Shown piece after piece: positions 21,595 through 32,279 of a stretch of 64,000 nucleotides of DNA. Position 1 is the first letter of the stretch. Each line of letters starts with the position of its first letter. The notes beneath the pieces are model-generated. The model saw nothing but the letters and a program-made list of their open reading frames with translations. It had not been told where the DNA came from and searched no databases. Both the position numbers and the translations under genes were made by a program. This DNA is from Sepioteuthis lessoniana (taxonomy: Eukaryota > Mollusca > Cephalopoda > Myopsida > Loliginidae). The stretch lies in the NCBI GenBank assembly GCA_963585895.1, contig OY757939.1, positions 61,713,962-61,777,961 of the forward strand, in the 5' to 3' direction.

Positions 21595-21745
21595 GTCAGG
21601 CCCCCAGGACACTTCTAAATATTCTAACCGATCTTAACAGTGTAGTGGTATTAATGGTTTCGATTCTTCCTCTCATCTCCAATTCTCTTAATCTCCTTTC
21701 TAAGCCCATCCATTACAGTTATATCACCGTCACCCTCATGTTTTA
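21595..21745 (-). mobile_element. Third LINE family fragment (antisense)
   Basis: Minus strand reads HEGDGDITVMDGLRKEIKRI and GDERKNRNH, the same segment as 20905-21000. The copy at 22130-22205 (minus strand, GTTTTGGAGAGCTGAAGAGA) is the following block of the same domain. Confidence 0.6.
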
Positions 21746-22129
21746 TCAACTGCGAGTTTTCGCAGCAGTAGTAAACACTGAAATAAACAATGTGATATCA
21801 TTTCTAAAAACAGTGAAGTTAAACACAAAAATCTAAAGAAATTTACAATAAGACCAAATTACTTCTATAAACCCTTTCTTTACAAGATATATTCTATCAA
21901 ACTGATCCCTTTCCCAACCTGTTTCACGGGGGGTGGGTATGATTCCCTACAAATAAACTCCTAATAAAAAAAACAAATAACCAACTAATTATTTAAATTT
22001 AATCATTAATTCCAAAGACCTCTCCTTTGAATTTCTTTTCAGACTTATTTTCCTTTACTTGATTCGGCATTAAATGACCAATGAGGTTGATATGCCGTAA
22101 ATCAAAACAAACAAACAAGTAGGAACAGG

Positions 22130-22205
22130 TGGTCTTCACTAAAGTCCAAGTGACAACAAGTCTCTTCAGCTCTCCAAAACTCTACTCAGTATTCTAACTC
22201 AGCAG
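22130..22205 (-). mobile_element. Third LINE family, short antisense remnant
   Basis: The minus strand carries GTTTTGGAGAGCTGAAGAGA followed by a GTCACTTGGACTTTAGTG block, matching 12760-12800. Confidence 0.6.
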
Positions 22206-22216
22206 TAAGTAAAAGT

Positions 22217-22452
22217 AAAGTTGGCGACCTTAGTTGAGGGGGACCCAAAGGCTCCCTTCTCAATAACTACCATACCGAGGTGTAGGGGAGGGCGCTACTC
22301 CTTTTCCTGGATTGCTCCACTTTACTCTTGATCCTTACCTAATAATGCTAAGTGTTAAGCAAGGCGGCATTAAGTACCATTTTTGAGTCTTTGATATGAC
22401 TCGACCAGGGATTAAACCCCTGACCATTGGCAAACATTCTACTCACTGTGTT
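22217..22452 (-). mobile_element. SINE family C
   Basis: AGTTGGCGACCTTAGTTGAG tail at the left end, TTTCCTGGATTGCTCCACTT, and head with box B eroded. Confidence 0.83.
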
Positions 22453-22499
22453 CTAAATCAGAAGTTTTCAAACTGTTCGGATCCGAGACCCTTTTCTAT

Positions 22500-22600
22500 T
22501 TCAGGTTCTATCTTGTGGGCCCCCATATAAATGAAAATAAAATCTTGTAGGCCCCCATATAAATGAAAATAAAATCTTGTGGACCTCCATATAAAAAAAA
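22500..22600. repeat. Tandem repeat, 3 copies of about 40 bp
   Basis: AAATCTTGTGGGCCCCCATA-like units follow each other with AAATGAAAAT linkers (22510, 22550, 22575). Confidence 0.8.
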
Positions 22601-22814
22601 AATTTGTATATTTAATGTAAATTGCATCTAATATTTGCACTGAGTAATGACATTTAGCTGAAGGGGAGTGCTTGCCTTGCTTGGTGATATTTTGACAAAG
22701 ATAATATGTCGACAAAGATAATGTGTTGTTGCAAAACGCAGCCGGACTGCTTTTAAGACAAAGGACATTCAAAAGACATGCTTGGTTAAAACTTCGATTG
22801 ATTTGATTTTATGA

Positions 22815-23037
22815 GGTTTGGTTTCTTTGTTTAATTGTGTATCAACGTTCGTAGGTTATTTAATGCCAAAGCCACCCTTGTGGAAGAACAAGTAATGATA
22901 GCAGTGGGGGGAATAAGTGGGCTCATGCCTTTCTCAAGAGTGTTTGTCCGAAAATGAACGTCAAAGCGAGTTCGATTTCGAATATGCTTACCACAATATC
23001 GCAGTTCAGCACATTAGCCACCACGCCACAGATACCC
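22815..23037 (-). mobile_element. SINE family B
   Basis: Tail TTCGTAGGTTATTTAATGCC, core, and head ending CACGCCACAGATACCC. Nested in the possible hAT remnant. Confidence 0.83.
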
Positions 23038-23276
23038 TCTCTCCTGAAAAAAAAAACTAAGAATATGAATTTACGATTTTATTGCTAATTGGATAATATA
23101 AATTTTCAAAACATCCTTGCAGAGTTTGCGGACCCCAACCGTTGACGTGGCAGACCCTTTGTGATCCCCGGACCATATTTTAACATGGTCTCAACCTTTT
23201 CTAAGATCCCTAGTTCCGAAGGTTCCGAATTTATTTCCTTTAATTTTGCACAGTCCTGCTGCGTTTTGCAACAACA

Positions 23277-23427
23277 GCTATGGGTAAATAGTGGGGCAGA
23301 CGGGGTTCTTCAGCCTTAGTGAAGCAACTAGTCTAGGAGAAGGAAAACTCTGAATTCAAACCTGTTTAACTCCGCTTAAAAATTGACCTTGTGTCATATC
23401 CTGCCCGAGCGGAGGGGTTGGGTAAAT
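23277..23427 (+). mobile_element. SINE family A, 3' half
   Basis: Core end and tail only (AGCTATGGGTAAATAG to GAGGGGTTGGGTAAATATG), followed directly by a minus-strand B head at 23428-23510. Confidence 0.85.
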
Positions 23428-23510
23428 ATGATAATAGCGTGATTGAAATTCGAACTCGCTTATACCAATGCCACAATCTAGTACGTTAAACATTACGCCA
23501 CGGAGAATTT
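23428..23510 (-). mobile_element. SINE family B, head fragment
   Basis: ATAATAGCGTGATTGAAATT and GAACTCGCTTATACC to ACGCCACGGAGA, joined to an A 3' half of opposite orientation. Confidence 0.72.
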
Positions 23511-23754
23511 CCCATTTTACCCAGTGCTCTGCTAGAACCAAAAACTGCTCGAGCTGACAATATCTAGCTTTTTGTGTAGTCTTCAGTTCTACCCTCCACA
23601 CCTTGACACCTTTTTGAACAGTGTGGTACCAGCCGCTGGCATCAGTTTCCAGCAGTTGGAGTCAACGTCAGTGATTTTAAGGTCGGGCTTGCAGACATCA
23701 AGCTTGCTTGGTGGCAAGCTAGCCATAAATAACATCATTTGATTTGGTTCGGTT

Positions 23755-23985
23755 TGGTCCATTTTGGTTTGATTAATGCATATCAACCTTCGTGGATTAT
23801 TTAATGCCAAAGCCATCCTTGTAATAGTGGTACTATTCAACCCATAGCTCGGGGAATAAGATGGTCTATACCTTTCCCAATGGTATTAATCTAAAAAGTG
23901 AACATAATAGTGTGACTAGAATTTGAACTTACTTACAACAACATTGCAGTCCCACTCATTATCCACTACAACAAAGAGACTCCCC
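23755..23985 (-). mobile_element. SINE family B
   Basis: Tail GCATATCAACCTTCGTGGAT, core, and diverged head ending CAACAAAGAGACTCCC. Confidence 0.83.
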
Positions 23986-24004
23986 CAATGTATCCAAGTG
24001 TATA

Positions 24005-24238
24005 GGGGGTGTCCTCGAGGTGTAATTGTTAAAGCGATGGACCTCGGAATCGTAGTACGCGAGTTCGTACTCCAGTCGCGCTATTACGTTCACTTTCGGA
24101 CAAATACCCTTGGGAAAGGTATGAACCCCCTTATCCTCCCAGTTATGGGTTAAATAGTACCACTACTATTCTTCTAGGAGAATGGCTTTGGCATTAGATA
24201 ACCTGCAAAGGTTGATATGCCATTAAACAAAGAAACCA
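24005..24238 (+). mobile_element. SINE family B, full length
   Basis: GTGTCCTCGAGGTGTAATTG head, CGCGAGTTCGTACTCCAGTC box B, and tail GGTTGATATGCCATTAAACA. Forms a convergent/divergent pair with the inverted copy at 23755-23985, 20 bp away. Confidence 0.88.
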
Positions 24239-24680
24239 AACCAAACCAAGTGTATATGTAAAGAAAAAGTAGTTTATACATGCCGTCAAAAAAATGACGG
24301 TATTATTGAAGTAATCTTGCATTATACTTATCAGATATGAAAAACATTTTTGCTCAATACAACTGAATATTAAAGGTAAAATTAAGATAACATCCACTTG
24401 GCAAAAATGAAACTAATTTTTAATAAATACATAAGCATGAAAGGAATGTTTAAATAACTACAAAGCCAATCACAATTTTAAAATTCTTTTATGATAATTT
24501 TTCTAGTATACACATGTATATATAAGTACTATGCATATTTCTTGTATTATAGATGTCAGCTACTCAATAAAAAATGTTCTGCCTTGACTAAATAGCAATT
24601 AAACAAAATCCTAAGATTTTAATCACCATGAAATAATTATCAACATTCAATATCAAATTTAATATAAAATTCTATTTCTA

Positions 24681-24908
24681 GTTTGGTTTCCTTTGTTTAT
24701 CGGCATATTAACCTTTGTGGGTTATTTAATGCTAAAACTGTCCTTGTAGAAAAACAGCAGAAATACTATTCAACCAATAACTGAAAAAATAAGGGTATGC
24801 ATACCTTTCCCATGGGTAAAAGTCTGAAAGTGAACGTAGTGGGGTGACCAGAGTTCGAACTCACGTCGACGCCACAGTGCAGCACTTTATCGATTACACC
24901 ACCTACCT
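24681..24908 (-). mobile_element. SINE family B
   Basis: Tail TTAACCTTTGTGGGTTATTT, core CCTTTCCCATGGGTA, and head GAGTTCGAACTCACG. Confidence 0.83.
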
Positions 24909-24974
24909 AACGCTGATACGATATTTAATGTCGACGTCAGTGTTTTTTGGAACCTTTATGGTTTCTTTTAACTA

Positions 24975-25125
24975 TTCTTGATGCAAATAATTCGCACACA
25001 GTTATATGGTTTCAAGTATTCCGATTTAATACAAATAATTCGCACACAGTTATATGGTTTCAAGTATTCTTAGCTAATACTAATAATTCATACACAATAA
25101 TATGGTTTCAAGTAACTTTTCCTAT
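24975..25125. repeat. Tandem repeat, 3 copies of about 54 bp
   Basis: Units contain AATAATTCGCACACAG, TTATATGGTTTCAAGTATTC and then an AATACTAATAATTC-like start of the next. The third copy is diverged. Confidence 0.85.
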
Positions 25126-25239
25126 TTAATCATCTATTTGCATACAGATGATTAAATGTTAAATGATTGATTGCATAAGTATTCCTATCCAAAACTAATA
25201 ATTCTTAAACATTTTTTTGATTTATTAATGTGATCCAAA

Positions 25240-25400
25240 CAGTTACTAAAGGTTAGAGTGGACCTAGGAGTAATGACAATGAAAGAGTGACTCCTCACGA
25301 CCCAGAGTTCCAGAACTGGAACCTCACTACCGGATGCAGTTTAGTATTATAATCAGAAAACCCCGTTTTGGTGTTGTGAGAAGGGGGTCTTACCCATCTG
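25240..25400 (-). repeat. D repeat, truncated
   Basis: GTTAGAGTGGACCTAGGAGT, CAGAACTGGAACCTCACTAC and GAAGGGGGTCTTACCCATCT. Confidence 0.78.
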
Positions 25401-25553
25401 AAAGTTTTTAACTATAAAAATTTAAATTTCAAAAACCAACAAAATATATATAATGAAATAATTCAAATATGAAAATTATAACAAATATAATGAAATAAAC
25501 AGAATAACAAGAATATAAACATGAAGGAAATATAATTCAATTATAAACAAACA

Positions 25554-25794
25554 TTGGCTAGTAGGAAGAGTGGTCGCCAATGGTCCGGGAGACCGGGGTT
25601 CAATCCCAGGTCGTGTCATACTTTAAAAATGGTACTTAATACCTCTTTGCTTAACACTCACCAATATAAGGTACATATCAAGGGTAAAGTGGAGCAATCC
25701 AGGGAAAGGAGTAGTGCCCTCCCCTACACCTCAGTGTAGTAGCTATTGAAAAGGGAGCCCTCTGGTCGCCCTCGACTACACTCGCCAACTTACT
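25554..25794 (+). mobile_element. SINE family C
   Basis: GGGGTTCAATCCCAGGTCGT box B, GTGGAGCAATCCAGGGAAAG, and tail CGCCCTCGACTACACTCGCC. Confidence 0.87.
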
Positions 25795-26167
25795 TTTCAT
25801 AAACAAAATATTCTTTGATAAATAAAATTAATGTGAAACGATATAGATATTTGCCCTTGTGTTTGAGAGGAATGATTATCTCCCTTTGACGACAGATGAA
25901 GGCTTGATTTAATATCGCGAAGGTGGGAACTTTCAAAGATGCTTTTACTGCTGTCTGTCCAGACATAAACACGTGACTACCATTTCCTCGTAGGCACATG
26001 CAAGACATTAGCATACTTTCTCTTTGTTAGACTTAATTCTTGTTGGTAATATACACAAGAATAAACAAGATTTAGCGTGAAACGACTTGATATACCATAA
26101 AACAGAACCAACAGAACCCTTTTTTAATACGAAGCAATCAAAGACCACCAGAAATCGATCAAAGAGT

Positions 26168-26290
26168 AGTCCCCGTGGTGTAGTGGTTATGGTGTTAGAC
26201 TGAGACATCGTAGTAAACCAGTTCAAACTATGATGTTCATTTTCGCACTAATACCCTTGGAAAAGGTATTAACCCCCTCATTCCCCCAAC
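26168..26290 (+). mobile_element. SINE family B head and core fused to a family C unit
   Basis: GTCCCCGTGGTGTAGTGGTT head and ATACCCTTGGAAAAGGTATT core stop at CCCCAACTGTTG. Family C text starts at 26291 without a tail of B. Confidence 0.8.
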
Positions 26291-26515
26291 TGTTGTTTTT
26301 CGCAAATGGTCTGGGAGACCTGGGTTCAATCCCAGGTCGAATCATACCAGAGACTCAAAAAATGGTACTTGATCCCGCCTTGCTTAGCACTATAAGGGTA
26401 AAGTGGAGCAATCCAAGGAATGGAGTAGTGCCCTCCCCTACACCTCGGTGTAGTAGCTATTGAAAGGGAAGCCTTCGGGTCACCCTCGACTACAGTCGCC
26501 AACTTTACTTACTTA
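26291..26515 (+). mobile_element. SINE family C fused to a B head
   Basis: CGCAAATGGTCTGGGAGACC through GTCACCCTCGACTACAGTCG. The C head is trimmed at its 5' end. Confidence 0.85.
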
Positions 26516-26840
26516 CTGTTCTTACACAAGAATGCTGAAAGCAAGACACCACAAAACAACAGCCGTACAGCCACCTACCGCCCATCTCAAAAACCATCCA
26601 AGTAAGACGGGACACTGCTGGAGAAGCAAGGACGAACTCTTTAGTAACGTTCTCCTATGTACCCCTACATATGGACGTACCAGTGTTGGGTGACGAGTGA
26701 AAACTTATTTACATCAACTTTGTAGTTTGAAAGACTTGCCGAAAGCAATGAATGATAGGGACGGATGGAAAGAAAGACAATCAGGGAAATTCGTATTGTC
26801 AGAGAGACTTGATGATGATGATGATGATGACTGTTCTTCT
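26516..26840 (+). mobile_element. LINE-1 family 3' fragment with (GAT)n tail
   Basis: It begins inside the C-terminal domain (RMLKARHHKTTAVQPPTAH), carries KTGHCWRSKDELFSNVLL and MNDRDGWKERQ, and ends in six GAT repeats at 26812-26830. It is joined directly downstream of a C-family SINE. Confidence 0.85.
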
Positions 26841-26974
26841 ACAGAGATGGCTTTGGCATTAAATAAGCCACAAACCTGACCAAACCGTGACGATCAACTT
26901 AGTACTTGTGCTCGGCAGTTGCTAATACAATGGAAAGAAGAGAAAGAAGATGCAATACCGATGACAATACTTTG

Positions 26975-27360
26975 CCCAGTCGACTGGGGGCTATTGAATA
27001 CACCGACTGCATCTTTGCAGAGGGATAAGACTAACCCCAACGAGTGTCCTGGACATGATACTAAACAATTTGATGGTGAGGTTCCATTAATGCTGAAGTT
27101 TTTAAGGAATACAGAGTACCCCTTTCATTGCCATCACTCCAGGTCCACTCTACAAAACTGAATTATTTGAAATAGAACTGTTTTGACAATAAAATTGAGT
27201 ACTTACACGAAACGGAATTGTTTGAAATAGAACTGTTTTTTGACTTTGAAACTGTATACTTCTGCTAAACTGCATTGTTTGAAATAGAACTGTTTATATG
27301 TTTAAAAATGGATTTGGCATTAAATAACCAACGATGGTTGATGTGCCATAAAACTTAAGC
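26975..27360 (+). repeat. D repeat with tail, ending beside the 100-nt exon
   Basis: CCAGTCGACTGGGGGCTATT, ACGAGTGTCCTGGACATGAT, GAATTGTTTGAAATAGAACT tail units and GGCATTAAATAACCAACGAT. Confidence 0.85.
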
Positions 27361-27390
27361 AAACCAAACCATACTGATGACAATACTTAC

Positions 27391-27490
27391 CAACCATCGT
27401 AAGCCCAAAGACCGTCATAAAAAGCTAATGCTATGATGGATGGAGATGATTCGGAACCTTTAAAGCCTTCTGGAAGATCGTTTAATACAC
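27391..27490 (-). CDS. SLC7-like transporter exon: extracellular loop and first half of TM6
   Basis: The exon is 100 nt, with acceptor TTGTTTAG and donor GTAAGT. It encodes a short loop (PEGFKGSESSP) and then IALAFYDGLWAYDGW. FY-GL-AYDGW is the unwound TM6 substrate-gate signature of the family. The final Trp codon is split TG|G across the intron. The usual N-glycan-free loop length before SIALAFY is kept. Confidence 0.95.
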
Positions 27491-27627
27491 CTAAACAATA
27501 CAAAGGAAAGATCAGAAAAAACGAACAGCTATCAAAAGTTTATGAAATACTGGTCTGATTTTTGGCTTTTTTTAAATTTACTTTCAATTTACTATCATAA
27601 TACATACATTAGCCATAAAATTATATA

Positions 27628-27669
27628 CGTGTGTGTGTATGTGCATATATATATGAGTGTATATAAATA

Positions 27670-27723
<54 letters not shown>

Positions 27724-27724
27724 A

Positions 27725-27756
<32 letters not shown>

Positions 27757-27772
27757 ACGTGTGTCATGAGTG
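27628..27772. repeat. (TA)n/(TG)n microsatellite cluster
   Basis: Mixed TA and TG runs directly before the inverted LINE fragment. Confidence 0.93.
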
Positions 27773-27776
27773 AGTG

Positions 27777-28205
27777 TCACGGTAATCTTTCGATGGCTGG
27801 ATTTTTATCTCATCAATAGACGCCACCCTTATTGATGAGTTGCAGTAGTTTCCTGGCTGAACTATGAGATCCTGCGCACAAGAATGCTGCAATCTATATT
27901 TAACAAATCCTGGAAGCAACATCCCACAAAACAACACCTGTACGACCACTTATCTCCCATCTCTAAAACCATCCAAATAAGACGGAAGAGACATGAAAGA
28001 CTCTACTGGAGAAGTAAGGACGAACTCATAAGTAACGTTCTCCTATGGACCCCTTCATACAGACGTGCAAGTGTAGGACGACCGCCTAGAACTTATCTAC
28101 AACAGTTCTGTACGGACACATGATGTAGTCTAGAAGACTTACCGGAAGTGATGGATGATAGAGAGGAATGGCGCGAGAGAGTGAGGTTACGTATTTTTCT
28201 TCAAC
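27777..28205 (+). mobile_element. LINE-1 family fragment with 5' inversion
   Basis: 27876-28200 is the sense C-terminal part (MLQSIFNKSWKQHPTKQ, RSKDELISNVLLWTP, VGRPPRTYLQQ). Immediately before it, 27777-27860 matches the reverse complement of the element's 5' leader (compare 47195-47285: the block around GGTGGCTTCTATGAATGAG). Sense 3' end plus antisense 5' end is the structure left by twin-primed reverse transcription. Confidence 0.8.
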
Positions 28206-28383
28206 ACGTGTTTCTAACGTTTAACGTCGTCTTCAGGAAGTTAAGGATTGATCTGAATGTTCCATTTGGGTTTTTTAGTGGCGACTGTTTTGATAGGAAT
28301 ATGGTTCGTTTTGATTCCAAGATTCGTGTCTGTGAATGTTCAGTTCGAGTTAATCGCTCGTGATAAACTTTGTTCTCTACAGA

Positions 28384-28385
28384 AT

Positions 28386-28443
<58 letters not shown>
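28384..28443. repeat. (TC)n microsatellite, 30 units
   Basis: Uninterrupted TC run. Confidence 0.96.
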
Positions 28444-28445
<2 letters not shown>

Positions 28446-28782
28446 AGTGTATTCTGTGTTTATATGTCTACGTGGGTGTTCGTATTCATGTGTGTATATT
28501 TTTGGCTTTTTTCCTTCATTACTCTTCTCCCCCCGCAAAAAAAAATCTATAATAGCTGATATGCGATGAGGTTCAACTGACAAAAAAATCTTCCTCCCTG
28601 AGTGATTCTGTTTGTGTGTGCATATAGAGTTAGGTTCAGTGTAATACACGTTTAAATTTATCCATGTAGTTTTTCTCTTTTATTTGAAATAATGTGTAGT
28701 CGTCAGTTTAGTATATTGGTATTATTTTAAAACGCATTTTTAAAAACTCAAAAATATTGAATACCGGCCAGCAGAGCAGGAT

Positions 28783-28852
28783 GATATATATATATGTGTG
28801 TGTGGGCAAGTAATTTATATATATTCACACACACACACACACACACACACGT
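28783..28852. repeat. (TA)n/(TG)n/(CA)n cluster
   Basis: TA and TG on the left, 13 CA units on the right, forming an approximate palindrome. Confidence 0.9.
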
Positions 28853-29189
28853 TCTAACACCTAACATTTTGACCATGGTTGACCGGTAGATTAATTCCAC
28901 TCCTGTTCCTTAATCGTTCTAACATTTAACACCTAACATTTTGACCCCCCTGTCCATGCCTATGAATGAAATAATTTGTAATTTGATTTCCATTTTTAGA
29001 CTTTTTTTTTTTTTTTTAAATTCTTTTATTTTATCTTCTGAATACGAACTGTAATTCCACATTTGCTACTCTGCTACTAGAGCATGTAAATAGTCACCTA
29101 ACGAGACGGAGAGTACAGTAATATTCTCTGCCGAAATAAATTTATTATGACGACTTAACCGAGTTTGAGTCTCCATCAAATTGTACAGT

Positions 29190-29190
29190 C

Positions 29191-29236
<46 letters not shown>

Positions 29237-29270
29237 GCTGCATATATGCCTGCGTACACACAAATCTGTG

Positions 29271-29302
<32 letters not shown>

Positions 29303-29330
29303 TACACACACACATATATATATATATAGT
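29190..29330. repeat. (TA)n/(CA)n cluster
   Basis: Two TA runs separated by GCAGCTGCATATATGCCTGC, then CA and TA. Confidence 0.93.
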
Positions 29331-29369
29331 CATCCACAGACAGATCTGTTTCGTTCTATCAGAACTCAT

Positions 29370-29468
29370 CAGTGTGGCTAGACAGTATCTCCCCGTAGCT
29401 GGGATCGAAACCCGGTTGACTCAAACGCCAAGCCAAAGCTTCTAACCATTTAGCCACGAGGAGATATT
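29370..29468 (-). mobile_element. tRNA-derived SINE head of another family (F)
   Basis: The minus strand reads CTCCTCGTGGCTAAATGGTT (box A) and GGGTTTCGATCCCAGCTACG (box B), spacing as in tRNA. No acceptor-stem pairing or isolated tRNA gene structure is evident, and it lies in a (TA)n/(CA)n tract, so a SINE head is more likely than a gene. Confidence 0.6.
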
Positions 29469-29529
29469 AGCTGCGAAGTAAATTTTAAACGGTTATGAAT
29501 CACAATTACTATTGTTTACATACATCCGT

Positions 29530-29627
29530 TCAACGGCCGCCGAGATCTCAATTCAAATACGAAGATTTTATATATATATATATATATATAATCTTCGTAT
29601 TTGAATTGAGATCTCGGCGGCCGTTGA
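29530..29627. repeat. Near-perfect palindrome with (TA)n centre
   Basis: Left arm 29530-29566 and right arm 29591-29627 are exact reverse complements over 37 bp (outer part TCAACGGCCGCCGAGATC). The centre is TA repeat, so pairing can run through almost all 98 bases. A second palindrome follows at once: GATCATTTT (29626-29634), (AT)n, AAAATGATC (29669-29677). Confidence 0.93.
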
Positions 29628-29630
29628 TCA

Positions 29631-29669
<39 letters not shown>

Positions 29670-29726
29670 AAATGATCAATTTCTCCTAAAAAAGTATTTA
29701 GATATTTTTTAAAGTGCTCAATACCA

Positions 29727-29727
<1 letters not shown>

Positions 29728-29780
<53 letters not shown>
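29728..29780. repeat. (AT)n microsatellite
   Basis: About 25 units, followed at 29830 by (ATT)7. Confidence 0.95.
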
Positions 29781-30009
29781 CAATAAATCAAAGATAGCTC
29801 CAGACTTGAACATTTATTTGCATTTCTCTTTATTATTATTATTATTATTATTAAATTCATATGCTATGTATATAAACATATGTACATGTGTAGAGATGTG
29901 TTTATGTTCATACATATATGTATGTGTATGTATGTGTGCGCGCACATATACGATTTTAAGAAGCATGCTTTATTTTTTTCTTATTTCAATATTAAATTCT
30001 AGTCAAGTG

Positions 30010-30040
<31 letters not shown>

Positions 30041-30122
30041 CACGTGCACACACACACACACATACACACATATATGCACGCTCTCACACACAGACACACA
30101 CATAGATAGATAGATAGATCGA
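30010..30122. repeat. (TA)n/(CA)n/(GATA)n cluster
   Basis: TA, CA and a short GATA run in series. Confidence 0.92.
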
Positions 30123-31015
30123 TATTAGGGCTTCTTAGTTTATCTGTTTTTATAGAGAACATTTTTATCCTTTATTGAAATGGTATTGTTGGAGTTGATT
30201 TGATGGTTCAAGAAATTTTGTTCAGGTTCCAAGAACCTCTACGATCAGGCAAGGTCTTAATGGCCTTAAACCGTGTATTCATCCACTGTGCTCTAAGCCA
30301 TAAAGTTAAACCCTGTGAGTAATAAATGGGGAGTATCAGGCGAGCTGGCTATATCACAGTTAGTGTGATTTGTTACCTTTATGACTTCAGCAAAAACATT
30401 TGGTGCTGCCGAATCGTGAGTCATATCCAACAACATATTGCAAAACATTTCGCTCAACTTAGCATAGATAGATATACAACCCTCCATAAATAAATACACC
30501 CCGCCAATTTTTAAAGGAAAAGTTAATCTTCTTGTAGAACAACTATACCAGGATTTTATAATTTCTAGTGTCACAGTATACAATCAAAACATGTCATTTA
30601 GTTTTGTTTCTTATTTGACAATAAGAATGCATTGTTGATAATTTTAATACAAGAAGGAATTGCAAGTTATTTTAATACTTGAATGCATTGCAATTGATTT
30701 TACTATTGGAATACATTGTAAATGGTTTTAGTTGAAAAATGTTATGCTAATTATTTTACTGTAAGAATGAATTGAAGATGATTTCATACAAATTTATCTA
30801 TCTATATATCGTCCATAAATAAGTACACCCGTCTCATTGGGTGCCCCATTCCATCGGCCTTGTGCCACATCGAAGTAAAGAGCTTCGTAAATTACAATAA
30901 GTACACCCCTTCTTTCTTCTTTTTAATATAAAAGAGTTAATTTTCTTCTTAACTAAAAATTCTTGGATTTTATTATTTCTAGATTTTTGTTATTTCTAAA
31001 AAATCCAAACGAATA
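30123..31015. other. No gene seen; two related decayed repeats
   Basis: CCATAAATAAATACACCCC (30485) and CCATAAATAAGTACACCC (30814) each precede an AAAAGTTAAT-CTTCTT block and GGATTTTAT-ATTTCTAG, so the segment is a diverged duplication, the second copy hosting an E SINE. Confidence 0.6.
30831..30895 (+). mobile_element. SINE family E, 5'-truncated, with 13-bp target duplication
   Basis: GTCTCATTGGGTGCCCCATT to GAGCTTCGTAAATTAC, flanked by AATAAGTACACCC at 30818-30830 and 30896-30908. Confidence 0.88.
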
Positions 31016-31103
31016 TAATTCGGTATTATTTATTACCAAACTCTACAGCATTGAAGTTCTATGACCAAAAATATTAATATATTTTGATTGAAAATGTACT
31101 TAC

Positions 31104-31229
31104 CTTTGCCCATGTATACAAAACCTCCAATTATAATAATCAGCAAAGCGACAATTTTCGCTACTGTGAAAAACACTTGGATACGGACGGCTAATTCAAC
31201 ACTGTAGCAATTGACGGCAGTAATTAAAA
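31104..31229 (-). CDS. SLC7-like transporter exon: TM4 to TM5
   Basis: The exon is 126 nt, with acceptor TTTGAATAG and donor GTAAGT. It encodes LITAVNCYSVELAVRIQ, then FFTVAKIVALLIIIIGG and ends MGK plus one base. The NCYSV and F(T)-AK motifs are typical of TM4/TM5 of SLC7 light chains. The phase-1 start joins exactly to the previous exon. Confidence 0.95.
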
Positions 31230-31419
31230 CTATTCAAATAAAAAGAAAATTTGAAAAGAAAATTTATCAGTTGTTTACGGAATAACTTATTATATTAGTA
31301 CATATGCACCCCCTAGGACGATTTGGTTTGATTGGGTTGGGTTTATGGCATATCTACCATTGTAGATTATTATCTAATGCCAAATCTAGTTTATTCGTAT
31401 ATATTAAATACATATGATT

Positions 31420-32065
31420 TGTAAACATAAGTCAACAAATTTAAATAGTTTCAAGTATTGCTATGTATCACTAACATCAGTCACTTGCTTAAACAGAGTT
31501 TAAGTGATCAAACAGTTCTATTTCTAGCAATTCTATTTAGCATAGGTCAACAAAGTCAAATGTTTCCAACTATTGCTATGTATCACTCACAATTAATTGA
31601 ACATCAGTCATTTGTTTACACAGTTAAATGATCAAACAGCTCTATTTCAAACAATTCTATTTAGCATAAGTCAACGAAGTTAAATGGTTCTAAGTATTTC
31701 TATCTATCACTAACAATTTAATTAAACATCAGTCATTGGTTTACTCACAGTAAAATGATCAAACAGTTCTATTTCAAATAATTCAATTTAGTAAAAGTCA
31801 TTTATTTGCAAAATTTAGGAGTCAAACAATTCTATTTGACTCATAGATACGACCCCTATCAGGTACTGCCACTCCAGGCCAGAGTGAACCTGGGAGTGAT
31901 GGCAATTAACAGGTAATCTGTATTCCTCAAAGTTCTAGCATATACTGGAGCATCACAATCAGATTGTTTAAAGTCATATCTAAGACATTCGTTAGCGGAG
32001 TGTTTATCCATCTACAGAGATACAATCGGTGTATTGTAAAGCTCCAACCGATTAGGCTCGCAACA
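31420..32065 (-). repeat. D repeat with expanded tail
   Basis: Tail units (CAAACAGTTCTATTTCTAGC and similar) fill 31420-31840. The body 31855-32060 has TACTGCCACTCCAGGCCAGA and ATACAATCGGTGTATTGTAA. Confidence 0.83.
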
Positions 32066-32279
32066 TCTACGGCTTTAGTTAACAGCTGTTGGCCGAATCA
32101 ACAATACTTTTGTATTCAAAACAGTCATAGAGATAAAACCAAATTTGTTATATGTATTAAGATATATTAGCGAAAATATGTGACTTCTAGTTGGAAATAT
32201 TCAAGTTTTAATATAATAAAATATAGTATAGGACTTTACACTCCTATAAATTATTTTGGGCGGTATGCCACTTGTTCCC

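Larger units (their letters stand above)
22445..23215. mobile_element. Possible hAT-type non-autonomous element remnant
   Basis: Left side CAGAAGTTTTCAAACTG and right side ATGGTCTCAACCTTTTCTAA resemble the CAG-GGTTCTCAACCTTTT ends of hAT elements, with GACCC and GGATCC-like accounting text on both sides. It is interrupted by a B SINE (22815-23037) and contains the 40-bp tandem repeat. No transposase is seen. Confidence 0.3.
28206..29185. other. No gene seen apart from microsatellites
   Basis: Contains (TC)30, a TA/CA cluster and two copies of the block GTTCTAACA(C/T)(C/T)TAACA at 28851 and 28917. Confidence 0.6.
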
